Shown here one piece after another: positions 22,850 through 34,039 of a stretch of 64,000 nucleotides of DNA (positions within the stretch are counted from its first letter, which is position 1; each line of letters begins with the position of its first letter). Origin of the DNA: Lunularia cruciata. Its lineage: Eukaryota; Streptophyta; Marchantiopsida; Lunulariales; Lunulariaceae. The stretch is from positions 2,361,001 through 2,425,000 of the forward strand of contig OX419762.1 of NCBI GenBank assembly GCA_948567375.1, written 5' to 3'. Below the pieces are notes generated by a model. It was not told the DNA's origin. It was given only the letters and a program-made list of their open reading frames with translations, and made no database searches. Made by a program: the position numbers and the translations under genes.

Positions 22850-24745
22850 GGTTTCTTTAGACATTAATAAATCTTTTCCCTCGAATGTGGAACTCTCTTA
22901 AGTCTTTTCTCGAATGTTAGACTCCTCCCTTTTGAAAATACGAAGTCTTCTTTCTCCCATAATCTTAAACTTTCAAAAAAATTTGAGGATCTTACAGATC
23001 GGAGAAGGAAAGAGAAAAAAAAAGAAGACCGCGTAGGACGGGAAGACCCATCAAGCCATACAAGGGAGAGACGAAAGAGGTCAAATGGGGCTAAAAGGTT
23101 AAGAAAAGAGTCTGATTCGAAGGATGACTTTTCACTGTTCGTACAGCCACCAACCTTTGATATAGCGCTGACACCCCCTTACTCCCTACAACAACCAGCT
23201 TTCACTATAGTGCTAACACCTCTCTTTACAATGACATCTCACATATACACTTCCATTCCTAAACTATCTTTAAAAGGTGACCACAATATACTTATTTCAC
23301 GCAGTATGGTTATTTTCATGAACAAGATTAATACTGCCATGTCAAATCCCATTCTCGTTTCATATATTTCTAGAACTAACTTCCAGGTTCCAATTCTAAT
23401 GTTTTTAGTTGATAAGATCTAACTTCTGTTACATTCTCATTTCAAATACTTTTAGCTAATAAAATCTAACTTTGATGTGTTACATTCTCGTTTGAAACAC
23501 TTTTCGGTGATAAGATCTAACTTTGATGAATGCTAATATGAATACATATATAGTTCACATTAATAATTTCAATTCTCACTTCAAAATTTCAATTTAGCTT
23601 GATTTTAAATATTTGCTTAGCCTATCAGAGCAAAACCTGTACAACACACAATACCACTGACATTTCAACTTAGCTTGACTTTAAATCTTCAAATATAAAC
23701 TTAGCTTGTCACACAATGGAACCTGAGTTACCAACCATACCCACTAACATGATTTTAAATCTTGAAATAATAGACTTAGCCTATCACATGTCACAGCAAA
23801 ACCTAAGTGACACACTGTACCCACTAACATGACTTTAAATCTTGAAAACTTAGATTTAGACTGTCACAACAAAACTTGAAAGACCATGCACACTAACATG
23901 ACTTTAAATCTTGAAATATCAGACTTAGTCTGTCACAACAAAACTTGAGAGACACACCATGCCCACTAACATGACTTTAAATCTTGAAATATTAGACTTA
24001 CTCTAAAAAATAGAAAAATTGAATGACACACCATGCCCACTAACATGTAAAATTTAGAAATTCAAAACAATAATGCCACAAAATGCCCACACATACAAAT
24101 AAAACAAACGATATATCCCGGTATTCCTTTTCCAAACAAAAATTTCATTAAAGATAACCCGAGTCAAACTCTTTTCAAATGAATCATTCCCAAATGAATA
24201 ACCTTATGAACATTTATTATGAGGAGTTCTAAACCCCAACCAGTCTTTTAGTAACACCTAAACCCTCCAACCACAAAGCCTTCTCAGTCTCTCTTTGGCT
24301 TCTCTATAATATCACTCTCTAAACTTAACTTGAGTCTTTGTAGTGAACTCTATATTATTCTTTGTGTAGTTTCTTCCCTTCTTCCCTTCAAAAACTCAAA
24401 CACGAAGCACTCTTGAAGTCTCCTCTGCATCTCTACAAGTTTTCTCTAAATTGAACTAGGGTCTCTAAAAGCAATTTAAATTATAGGGGATTCTTTCTAT
24501 TCTCTCTTAGTTTCCTCCACAGACCCAACCCATGCATTTTATCATGAGACCCAATTCTTCCAAACACATACCTTTTTGGTTCTTTTTGTTGTCTTCTCTA
24601 CAATTCAGAAACTAATTTTTTTTGCAACCCTTTAACACTTTGGTTCTCTCGGGCTTCTCAACAATTTCATAAACTGAAATTTCATAAATTTTTTTCTCTC
24701 TTGTCAGCTTCTCTCTCTAGTGTAGTTTTAGAATAAAAAGTAATA
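22850..24745 (+). repeat. Copy 1 of a roughly 1.9-kb repeat family (R1)
   Basis: R1 is homologous to 25530-27350 (same strand) and 60620-62055 (inverted). Landmarks in order are TCTCGAATGTTAGACTCCTC, the CAGCCACCAACCTTTGA block, a run of about 65-75-bp repeats containing CACTAACATGACTTTAAATC (23630-24060), GGAGTTCTAAACCCCAACCA, and a CTTCTCTACAATTTCA-rich 3' part. R1 alone carries roughly 100 bp (23009-23106) with the GGGAAGACCCATCAAG motif. R1 and R2 might be long LTRs around 24746-25529, but no PBS or polypurine tract is clear. Confidence 0.75.
23630..24060 (+). repeat. Tandem 65-75-bp repeats within R1
   Basis: At least five units share CACTAACATGACTTTAAATC followed by TTGAAATATTAGACTTAGYC and TGTCACAACAAAACTTGA. 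A degenerate version occurs in R2 (26140-26460) and the reverse complement in R3 (61440-61640). Confidence 0.85.
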
Positions 24746-25529
24746 TAAACATGTTCACACGCTGTATTAAAAAATGGGAGGTATACCCAAGGAAAAAATT
24801 TCCAATATTATATCAGAGATTTGAAATCAATAAATCTAAACATTTGATTCTAAATCCTAGCACATCAATTAAAAACATCGGGAGGGAGTTCAACTTTCTT
24901 GATCGGGATAAAGATACTCTAGAACGAAATGAGGTAAAAGCATCTTTCCGGAATCTGGATTCTGGACATGTTATACATGGGAGATGTTGTATATACTTGG
25001 GAGCTTGTAGAGCTTGTAGAGCTTGTCATCAAGTATATACTCAACCAACATAGTTCCTAAACTCTTCACCTACATCATGCCATGTTTTTTGCAAGAGATT
25101 AATAATGAAATTTACTCTATTATAATTTTTCATTAACTTAAGGCAATTTAACTAAACTCTCTCATAGTTAACTATTATCACAATACTTTTCAAACATCTT
25201 TTCTTTCTATGTGAGTTGTTACTTGAGCTTACGTTTATATCAAGTCTCCGATAAAAAAAAATTCATATTAAAGTGTTAATAATGTGTCATAATTCTTTAT
25301 ATACCATCAAATGTTTTCTAAAAGTTACAGTATATCTTGAAATTTTTATTTATGATTTAATTAACTTTACATTATATTCATAAAAGGAAAATTTTAAGTC
25401 CGTAAAATAGTATTTCTTCTTAGAACCTATTGATGTAAAAATATCTTTATTATTGAATCTACACACAATATATTATGTACTAACCAACATAGATAATACA
25501 TTGGGGTTTTGCATTGGGGTTTCGAGGTT
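24746..25529. other. Interval between R1 and R2, one small open frame
   Basis: A 100-codon plus-strand frame at 24751-25053 has no recognised family. It is basic and ends in a GACRACRAC-type stretch created by a 9-bp repeat (GAGCTTGTA, three copies near 25002-25026). If R1 and R2 are LTRs, this would be the internal part of a non-coding derivative. The remainder is AT-rich. Confidence 0.3.
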
Positions 25530-27350
25530 TCGCACTGTTTCCGCTAGACATTGACATTCCCTCAAATGTGAGGTCCTTTCTCGAATGTTAGACTCCTCCC
25601 TTTCAAACATATGAAGTCTTCCCTTTCAAACATATGAAGATCTTATAGATGGGAGAAGGAAAGAGAAGAGTCGATTTCGAAGGGTGACTTTTCAACCTTC
25701 GTTCAGCCACCAACCTTTGACATAGCGCTGGGCCACCCCTTTACTCCCTACAACGACATTTCACATATACACTTTCATACTTGAACTTATCTTTAAATGG
25801 TGATTGCAATATAGTTATTTCCCGTGAACAAGGTGAATAGTTTCACGATAATATGGCTATTTTCCATAAGCAAGATTAATACTTCCATTTGGAATCCAAT
25901 TCTCATTTCAAATATCTCTAGAACTAACTTCCAGGTTTCAATTCTAATATTTCTAGGTGAAAAAATCTAACTTTGTTATATTCTCATCTTAAATACTTTT
26001 AGATAATAAAATCTAACGTCAATGTGTTACATTCTCATTTCAAATACTTCTAGGTGATAAAATATAACTTGGATGAATGTTAATATGTATATATTTAGTG
26101 CTAATATTAAAGGTTTCAACTCTCACTTCAAACATGTTCACAATGCACACTAACAATGATTTTAAATCTTGAAGTATTGAGCTTAGCCTGTCATAATGTA
26201 ACCTGAACAATAGCTTCTAACCTGTCTTTAAATCTTAAAATATTAATTTAGTTTGTCACACAATGAACCTAAAGTACAAACCATACTCACTAACATGACT
26301 TAAATTTCTTGAAAGATTAGACTTACTCTACCACAGCAAACCCAAGTGATACAAATGAACATTAACATGACTTTAAACTATGAAAATTTATATTTAGCCT
26401 ATCACAACAAAACTCGAGTGACAAACTTTTGCGCACTAACATAAAAAATTTCTAAAATTTATAACACTAGCGATGCACAATGCCCACATATATAAATAGA
26501 GCAAGAGATCTATCCCAATATTCTTTCTCCAAACAAAAATTATTAAAGATAACTCGAGGAGACCTTTTTCTCAAATGAATTTGTTTTCAAATGAATAATC
26601 ACATGAACATTTATTGTGAGGAGTTAAAAAACCCCAACCAGTCTTCTTTTCAAGATCCAATCCTTTCAACCACAAAGTCTTCTCAATCTGTCTTTGGTTT
26701 CTCGAAAATTTCACTCTCTAAACTTAATTAGAGTCTCTAAAGTGAATCCTACATGATTATTGTGTAGTTTCTTCTCGAGACCCAATCTTGTCAAACACTC
26801 AAACACAAAGCACTCTGTAAGTCTCCTTGGCTTCTCTACAATTTCATACTCTAAACTGAACTAGAGTCTCTAAAAGCAACTTAAACTATAGGAGATTCCT
26901 TCTATTTTTTCTTACTTTTTTCCACGGGACCCAATCCACACAATTTTTTCATAGGACCTAATCCTTCCAAACATGTACCCTTTTGATTCTCTCGGTCTGT
27001 TTCTCTACAACTTCACTAACTAATTGTTTCACAACCCCTTACCTCTTTGGTTCTCCCGGCTTCTCGACAATTTAACAAACTAGAATTTCATGATCCCCTA
27101 TAATTTCTCTCTCATCGCTTCTCTCTTTGGTATAGTTTTGTCTATCTCGTCAACTCTCTAATCCCAATCACAAACTAATTCTTTCATGACCTTCAAAGTT
27201 TCTTTCATCACTCCACTCAATTCTTGAATCTCAATTCCTTCATGGGTTCTTTCTTTCACTACTCTCTCGTTCTTTAGTTTTCATTGGGACTCGATTCTCG
27301 AATCCCAATTTGTTTGTGCCGACTACACTCTCTTCCTCACATCAGGTAGA
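25530..27350 (+). repeat. Copy 2 of the roughly 1.9-kb repeat family (R2)
   Basis: R2 is collinear with R1 and extends further at the 3' side, where it matches the inverted copy R3 through AATCCCAATTTGTTTGTGCC. It contains a doubled CTTTCAAACATATGAAG and lacks the 100-bp segment present in R1. No protein is encoded. Confidence 0.75.
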
Positions 27351-27630
27351 TAGGACTAAATGCCACGTCAAATGATTAATCAATCTTAATATACAAGAAT
27401 TAAATGTTTACAGTAGCACAATTCACCCGTAAAAAACTACGGGTCATGATTTGCAGTGCACATAAAGATTTTATATCTATGGGTAAAGACCCATCAAATT
27501 CTCGAGTACCCTATCGCTCATTACCCGCGAAAAAATCCATAGGTACCTGTAAATGTTTTTACTAAATATTTACAGGATGGGAATGAGGCATTGTTTAAAC
27601 GCATCATTTAATCCATAGGATATCTCTTAG

Positions 27631-27671
27631 TTTCAGCATCGGGATATCTCGTAGATCTCCCGATGCTGAAA
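27631..27671. repeat. Perfect 14-bp inverted repeat (hairpin)
   Basis: TTTCAGCATCGGGA at 27631-27644 pairs perfectly with TCCCGATGCTGAAA at 27658-27671 across a 13-nt loop that itself contains GATCTC/GATATC. It could be the end of a small palindromic element or an RNA hairpin. No neighbouring gene suggests which. Confidence 0.9.
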
Positions 27672-27732
27672 TTGCTAAAGTGAAACCCACTATTGTCTAT
27701 ACAGAGTTCAGTTTTAGTTAGATTTTCAAGGT

Positions 27733-27915
27733 GAACAAAGAATTCAACCCGAAGTTGCAGCCTCCTGGAGTTAAACATGAAAAGACGATATTTTCTAAGT
27801 GAAATAAAGAATTCGATTGCCGCCGGGCTGGAATTCAATACGGAAGGATTAGATTTTCATGTGAAACAAAGAATTTGACTCGAAGTTGCGGCCGGGCTGG
27901 AGTTAAACCAGCAAG
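27733..27915 (+). repeat. Three degenerate units around GGGCTGGAGTTAAACC
   Basis: Units starting near 27736, 27805 and 27862 share AMAAAGAATTYGAYYCGAAG, GCCGGGCTGGARTT and AAACMWG. Spacing is about 57-70 bp. Confidence 0.65.
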
Positions 27916-28391
27916 AGTAAAATGAATAAAAAAGTACAAATTAAACAAAAGCACAATGTAGCAGCCTTTATGCGAACCGGGGTTCGAATGTACCTATATT
28001 CACTTCGGAATATGTTCATAAATTCAAACTCACTTTGAAAAAGGTTTATACAGAAACTCTGGACTGATCAGCTCAATTATTCACATACAATGTCACATGA
28101 AGTTGATTGAAGAATGCCAATCTGGATAGTCAAAACCCATACTTGTGCGTAGAATGTTAGAAGTTTTATTTAATCGTATATCCAAATGCCACAACCGAGT
28201 TCATATCATCCACTTTTCTTCCATGTCGTTCAATGTGCCAATTTATAGAACTGCACGTAAGGAGAATCTGCGCCAGTCTCTCTGAACATGCTTCATACCC
28301 GATGCAGCAATACCCAAACCCTGAACTCTTCGGAAAGAACTTGCCATCCTTTCACAGAAGTGTGGCTTAGCCCCATTTTGCCCTTTGTGTT

Positions 28392-28760
28392 TTATCCTTG
28401 CACGACTTGATGGGTGCCTTCCCATCCTTCTTGTTATTCTACGCAATTGCCCTTTCAGAGATTAGTAATATATATATGTGAAAAGCAGCATCCCCAAGGT
28501 GTGACTTTTCGACTTGTACGGCATGATGGGGCTTTCCATCCCTCTTGTTATCCTACGGGATCGTCTCTTCAGAGACAAGAAATTTCCATTTGAGATGCAG
28601 AGTACCGAAGGTGTGACCTATTCGACATGACGGATCCTCCTTGTTATCCTACGCGTTTTGTTACCCAACGCGATCGCGTTTCGCCCTTTCAGAGAATTTA
28701 GTAATATCCATCTGAGAAGCAGCGTACCCCAGGTGTGCCTCCTTGACATTACGGAATGAT
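28392..28760 (-). repeat. Three tandem units of about 120 bp with the GGGAAG-CCCATCAAG motif
   Basis: Each unit contains, on the plus strand, (C/T)GATGGGG or GACGGATC, CCTYTTGTTATYCTACG, CCCTTTCAGAGA, and AGCAGCRTMCCCMAGGTGTG followed by TTCGACTTGTAC or TTGACATTACGG. Unit starts are about 28400, 28527 and 28625. The first two carry the dispersed motif seen at 3736 and 23030. Confidence 0.7.
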
Positions 28761-30974
28761 CTATCTGCAAACCTCATACACCACGACTTTCCAAACAAGC
28801 GAACGTTCAGTGTATGAGCCGAATGGAATCCTTGCCAAAAGCAGCTAAATTACAATTGTGACTTCCTACCATATTCCATGTCTATGAAGAGGAAGTCATT
28901 CGCCATGAGACAATCTCACATCTTTGAAACCAAGTTCCACTGAATTCCTGCAGGGTCGTGACAACAAAACAAGATCTTGAATTCAATTATAATACATTAT
29001 ATTCAAAAGAGTAAAGCGGGATTCATGAATCAACCTTTCCGTTATTACTTTGTGTATATCTCTACAAAAGAGAAGCCACTTGACACACAATGCATTTTCA
29101 ATGTACAATGAATAAATAATACACTTAACCAACTTTAAAAGCTACATCCATCATCTAGATTATCTTATGTAATGGTTGATGCAATAGTCCAAAAGTATAC
29201 AAAATATTTAACTATTATAATCTAAAACTTAAATCAGATCTAATTATGAAATGCACATACACTATTATACAAATACCATGTTGTAAGAATCCATTTAAGG
29301 CAATGACATACACTATTATACAAATACCATGTTGTAAGTATCCATTTAAGGTAATGCGCAATGCTATGTGAAAAAAATTACCTCCTTAAGTTAACAAGAG
29401 TACAAACTCACAAATGCCACTAGATCTGGTTGAAGCCGTAGAATCTTGGTCTTGCAAAATACAAAACAAAGATTTGGTTAAACAAGGAGAAATTGCAATA
29501 GGACATTGAATGAAATTTAATAATCTATGAAGAAAAAGTCAAAACTTGAAATGAATAAATAAATGTAACAAAGCAGTATGAAATAAATAATTCAAAAGCA
29601 TGATTCTAGAACTGAGTTCTATGGATGGTTAAGCTTTCGACTATCATTCTACTCTATCCAAGAAAACGTTTTTGATGGCAAATAAGAGAATAAATAGAAC
29701 ATGCTATTCAAGGCCAAAATTTAGAACAAACCATTCATAGAAAAGTAATTGGTATTGTTATGGATGATCATGACCTTGCATTCCACCCAGGTCCATTCTA
29801 ATTTTTTCTATGTTTTTCCATTTGCTCAATATCTAATAATCAAATCAACAACTCTTGTTTGGCCAAGGTATTGGATTCTATATATTTCTCTTATCCAAAC
29901 TTGGACTATTTCTGTAGTTTTCATTCTTTGTAACATATTCAAAATGTTCTACAGTTCAATGATCTTGGTTTACACAAAGGTGTAATAAATTCACAAAACT
30001 TAAAGATTTTAAATTAAATCAAGGGATGCTAAGAAAGATTAAAAAATGAGTAATTAGAGAGGAATTTAACATGTCACCCATGAAAGACAAAGAATGTATG
30101 GATATGGAAAGAAGATTCATAACTCATTTTTGTGTCATGTAATCTATTCCTTCATTAGTATTAAGACATTAAAAGAAAGAAACCTATTCCAAACTTGTTG
30201 AATGTTTTTGATGAATTTTTTTTCAACCTAGAATAATTTTTTCATAGTCTATAGTCTTAAGTAGTTGGAACTATACAATCACTTTTATCCCAAATAAATT
30301 TAAGATCTAGATATTCAGCAAACATTAAGAAAGATAATAGTATACTTTGAGTTCAACTTTCATCTTTATTGACCAAGTAGGAAAGTGAAAGTTCCAGAAA
30401 GAAAATCTTGGAACATGTTTACAGTTTGACATCTTGTGGAAAATAATTACCAAAGATCTCTTGAGAAGGAAATAACTTGAACATAATAGCAGAGGTGTTA
30501 GATCTTGAAGTAATCAACATAATAGCAAAGGTGTTAGATCTTGAAGTAATCAAAAGCACTTTTGTGTAAAGAAGTTATTTACATGGGGCCAAATGAAGCA
30601 TAGATATATAATCTTGTATTTTTTCTTTTGTTTACTTCAAATGAAAAGCATGGAGTGGTTGTATTGTGCAAGAGATTTACAAAATTTGTAACAAAGAAGA
30701 ATGAGATGAAGTCTCATTGTATGAAAATCATCAAAATATAAAATTTACTTCTTATAAATTATTTTGATATTCTTTAGTACATGGTACATCTATATAAGCA
30801 ATTTCACTATCATATTTTGGATCATCCTAGGTACTTAGAATACCAGTTTTTGGGTTGATGACTATACTAGCAAGCTCTTTTATTGTATCACTATACCTTT
30901 ATATGAATAACTTAGTTGAATAAATTGCTTAGTGAAATTTTCAGTTGTCAATAGGCCATGATAGAAGTTCATCT
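28761..30974. other. AT-rich DNA without genes
   Basis: No protein family is recognised; the frame at 29749-29985 is hydrophobic and probably chance. It holds a 51-bp duplication (29255-29356, anchored on ACATACACTATTATACAAAT) and a 36-bp duplication (30481-30552, ACATAATAGCARAGGTGTTA). Confidence 0.5.
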
Positions 30975-31450
30975 ATACCACAACATTTGTAATGCCAAAA
31001 CTAGTTTGCTTGGATGTTGGCAGGGTAGTCTTGATAGTCATAATTATATCGTAGTTGCTCAAAGACTACTTAATGGTGCCAAGATTTTGTGTTATGGCTA
31101 TTGATCACACTATTAGAACTACTATTTGCACCATTAATTGGACCATCAAATGTGCCATTAGTGCTAGATTCCTAACCATCCCGAGGGAATGTGCTTTTGA
31201 AGTGCAGCTTTAATGAAGCTTACTTCTTTGATGTTGAGCCTTCAAGCTCTTGGTTATGGTGGATAGAAGCCAGCAACATGGAGTCTCTTAGCTAGAGTAG
31301 GTGTGCCTTGATTGTATAATTAAAGCCTATTTTTTGCAGTTTATTGAATTGAGAGTTGAGTTTTTGATCTGAGTTGAGTTTGTGATAATTTGATTAAATC
31401 AAAGAACTGAGTCAAAGGGGAAATTGGGTGTAGGAATTATGGGCATTGGT
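30975..31450 (+). mobile_element. 5' end (A1 block and leader) of a fourth A/B-family retroelement
   Basis: The segment aligns end to end with 37637-38139, the A1 block and leader of element A. Shared stretches include GATGTTGAGCCYTCAAG, CATGGAGTCTCTTAGCTAGA and GGGAAATTGGRTGTAGGAA. It then continues into GGTAGTATCTCCATGC, matching the sequence beyond element C's insertion site in A (GGTGGTATCTCCAAGC). It therefore records the uninterrupted leader and shows that the B block is absent from the family's 5' end. Confidence 0.75.
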
Positions 31451-32642
31451 AGTATCTCCATGCTTAGTGGGATTTTTAGTACCTTTGATTGCTTTTACTC
31501 AGTTTTTATTTTAGTTGAATGGGTTGTGTGCAGAAGCATTGTGGAAATTGACGTAAATTCTAATAGTTGGGCTGACAATATGTAGAAGCATTACCCAAAT
31601 TTCTTGGGATTGAGGCCAATTGGAGATAGTGGGTGTTCAATTTTGTTGATTGGAGAGGTCATTTGAGAATGAGGAGTCAAATTGGTGGTCCTTGAGAAGG
31701 CACACCTCCAATAGATCAAAGGATTGAAGTAGGAACTAGAGGAGTTGATGATCAACTCATTGCAAGAGAGCAAGAAGGTTGAGGATGCAATAAAAAAATT
31801 GCAGTTACAATTGACATAATCCACTACAAAATTTTATTGATTGATGGATAAAAATTTGATGGACATCCAGTGCTAGAACTGTGCAGAAGTTTATGTAGCC
31901 TAGTAAAGGGAAACCACCGTTTGACTGCAAGAGTATCAAGAGGAAGTAGTGACCTTGTAGAAGAAGTTAGGGAAGTTGTAGTAGGAGTTGCACATTTCCA
32001 TAATGTTGATAAGTTATGAGAAGAAGCAAAAGTAGAAGCTAATGCTACCTAAAACCAAGCCTTCATCAAACAACCTATGTATTGAGGGTGAAGTGCTAGC
32101 ATAGTTGGTTTTGAAGGGGTTCAATGAGGAGAGGTTATAAAAGACAATCAAGAAACTGCATGTTATGTTGTTTCAAATCATCAAAGAGTACATTGAAGCC
32201 ACCACCACCACAGGAGAAGTACATGAGTTGCAATTAGCCCATCAAAAGTTGATGTAGCCAATAGAAGATCAATGAAGTGAGCACATTGCATCAAGAATTA
32301 GAATTAGGATAGAGCATAAGTTCATGGAAGTTAGAGAGAACTTGTAGTTAGCATTATTAGAAGTACAAGAATCTTTAGAGTTGGAACTGAAGGAACGGAA
32401 CAAGTAGTAAGAATTGCTCGACGCTCTCTTTGTTTTATCCTTAGCATTACCACGGTCATCTAGATGCAATGCCTCAATGAGATTTTAGTATGATTTAGTG
32501 TTGCTAATAGTTGATGTATGTAATTGAAGTGAAAAATTTCCACAAACATATCAAGCTCTCTTGAAGGAAGTGCCTTGAGAAGGTAGAACACTTTACTTTG
32601 TGTCACAAATGCCAAAAAGATCTTTGGAAGGAGTAGAGTTCT
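31451..32642 (+). pseudogene. Degenerate coding remnant downstream of the A1-like end
   Basis: One plus-strand frame across 32100-32470 would encode a Glu/Leu-rich, coiled-coil-like protein (LHVMLFQIIKEYIEA, HKFMEVRENL, LALLEVQESLELELKERNK). It is punctuated by TAG codons where Gln would fit. No family is recognised. It could be a retroelement gag-like segment or a captured host exon. Confidence 0.35.
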
Positions 32643-33173
32643 TTAGAAGTCATTTGCATTGAGAAAAAAAACTATGTTTCCTTTGAGAAGGGTAGTACAT
32701 ATGTCTTTGGACTGCACTTCAAGATTCCTTTGGAAGGAAATCACATTTTCAGATTGAATCATAACTTTCCCGGTCTCCCTTGGAAGTCTTCTCAGCTTTG
32801 AACAATTTCCCAAAGATGTAGGAATGTTGCTTGTTAATGCATTCCTATAGAAGAAAATGTATTCCAACTCCCTTATTCTCCCAACTAAACTAGCATGTAG
32901 ACTAGTAAATTTTTTTGTGGAGAGACCAAGGCTTTGCAACTTTGAACAATTTCCCAACAATGCAAGAATGTTGCTTGTTAATGGACTTTTATGTAGGTTA
33001 TGGGTTTGGAATTGCTCCAATTCTCCCTGTTTAACTAGTATATGGCCTGCCAATTTGTTCATGGAGAGGTCAAAGATTTGCAACTTTGCATAAGTTTTGA
33101 AAGATGTAGGAATGTTGCATGTCAATGCAATAGGATTCAAGTAAAGATCTTGCATTTGCCATAGTTCTCCCAA
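32643..33173 (-). pseudogene. Leucine-rich-repeat receptor-like fragment
   Basis: The minus strand encodes about five plant-type extracellular LRRs of 24-25 residues. Visible repeats include LTCNIPTSFKTYAKLQIFDL, SMNKLAG, LTSNILALLGNCSKLQSLGL and LTSNIPTSLGNCSKLRRLP, matching LTGxIPxxLGNCxxLxxLxL of LRR receptor kinases or receptor-like proteins. There is no signal peptide, transmembrane segment or kinase. The C-terminal part loses the pattern after LRRLPRETGK. The 5' side ends at the copia LTR (33185), suggesting that the insertion cut an LRR gene. Confidence 0.75.
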
Positions 33174-33184
33174 CTTAACTCATA

Positions 33185-33612
33185 TGTTATAACAATATGG
33201 ACTTTAGCGACATAGTTAGTAAGGTTAACAAAATAGAGAATAAGCCAAATTAGCCTAGAATATTCTTGAAGCATCTAGGAAACTTCTTGGAAAGCTTCCT
33301 GACTAGCTAACTTGCACCCCAAGCAGGTAGCTACTAGAAGGAAGCTTCTAGAAGCTTCTAACTGGCTTACCTTGCATGCCAAGTAAGCAGCTTCTAGAAG
33401 GAAGCTTCTTGAGAAGCTCCTTGGTTAACTAGGCTTGCACTCTAAGAAAGCGGCTCAAGGAAGCTCCTTGAGAAGTTTCTCAAGGGCCTTGTATGCTACC
33501 TATAAATACCAAAGCTGAAGCTCATGCTAGGCATTTGGAATTTTCCCTCATTCAAGTGTCCCAATGTGAACTTCCATTCTCCTATTTCTCTCCTTGGTCT
33601 TGATCTTTTACA
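33185..33612 (+). repeat. Copia 5' LTR
   Basis: Runs from TGTTATAACAATATGG to GATCTTTTACA (TG...CA), about 428 bp, and is followed directly by a primer-binding site. It holds a cluster of GAA/TTC heat-shock-like blocks and a TATAAATA box. The start is inferred from the TG and the end of LRR homology. Confidence 0.7.
33255..33504 (+). promoter_or_regulatory. Heat-shock-element-like cluster and TATA box in the LTR
   Basis: GAAGCTTCTAGAAGCTTC at 33341-33358 is a perfect four-block nGAAnnTTCnnGAAnnTTC array, the binding pattern of heat-shock factors. Further GAA/TTC arrays occur at about 33266-33296, 33391-33415 and 33446-33475, and CCTATAAATACC follows at 33493-33504. The arrangement resembles heat-responsive copia LTRs such as Arabidopsis ONSEN. 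Heat inducibility is inference. Confidence 0.65.
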
Positions 33613-33613
33613 T

Positions 33614-33628
33614 TGGTATTAGAGTAGG
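33614..33628 (+). other. Copia primer-binding site
   Basis: TGGTATTAGAGTAGG begins two bases after the LTR. It is a decayed form of TGGTATCAGAGC, which pairs with the 3' end of initiator Met tRNA in plant retroelements. Confidence 0.75.
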
Positions 33629-34039
33629 AATGAGATGGATGGAATTTATAGACCACCAAATCTACTTCCCCTAAACCATTGGGATTTTCATGTCCATATA
33701 TTACCAAGTATCATTTCACACAATTCATTACCTTGTGCTTTGGGCAGGATTTTTTGCATATGCTCACCGTGTCTAAGGAACCCTTGATACTTCCGATTGT
33801 AACTTATGGAGAATGGTGGATGTGTTGCATCTATGTGTTAATCAATTAGACAAATTGAGAGTAGTGGGATAGAGTAGTAGCTATGGTGGCAATACTCGAC
33901 GTTATCCTTGCAATGTAGCAACAAATCTAGCACCTTACTTGATTGTTGGATGAACGAGACAACAATGACAAGAACACATAGAGAGAGCGCCAATTCAAGA
34001 TTCTAGATGTTACCCAAGACAAAGACCAATTTGAGGAGT

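Larger units (their letters stand above)
27351..28391. other. Non-coding region with hairpin and local repeats
   Basis: This contains the hairpin at 27631-27671 and a repeat block at 27733-27915. The minus-strand frame 28243-28446 is short and basic, and I could not assign it. Confidence 0.4.

Noticed and set aside
27965..28000. tRNA T-loop (GGGGTTCGAATG)
   Set aside because: The flanking bases cannot form a T stem or an acceptor stem, and no anticodon arm lies at the right distance.
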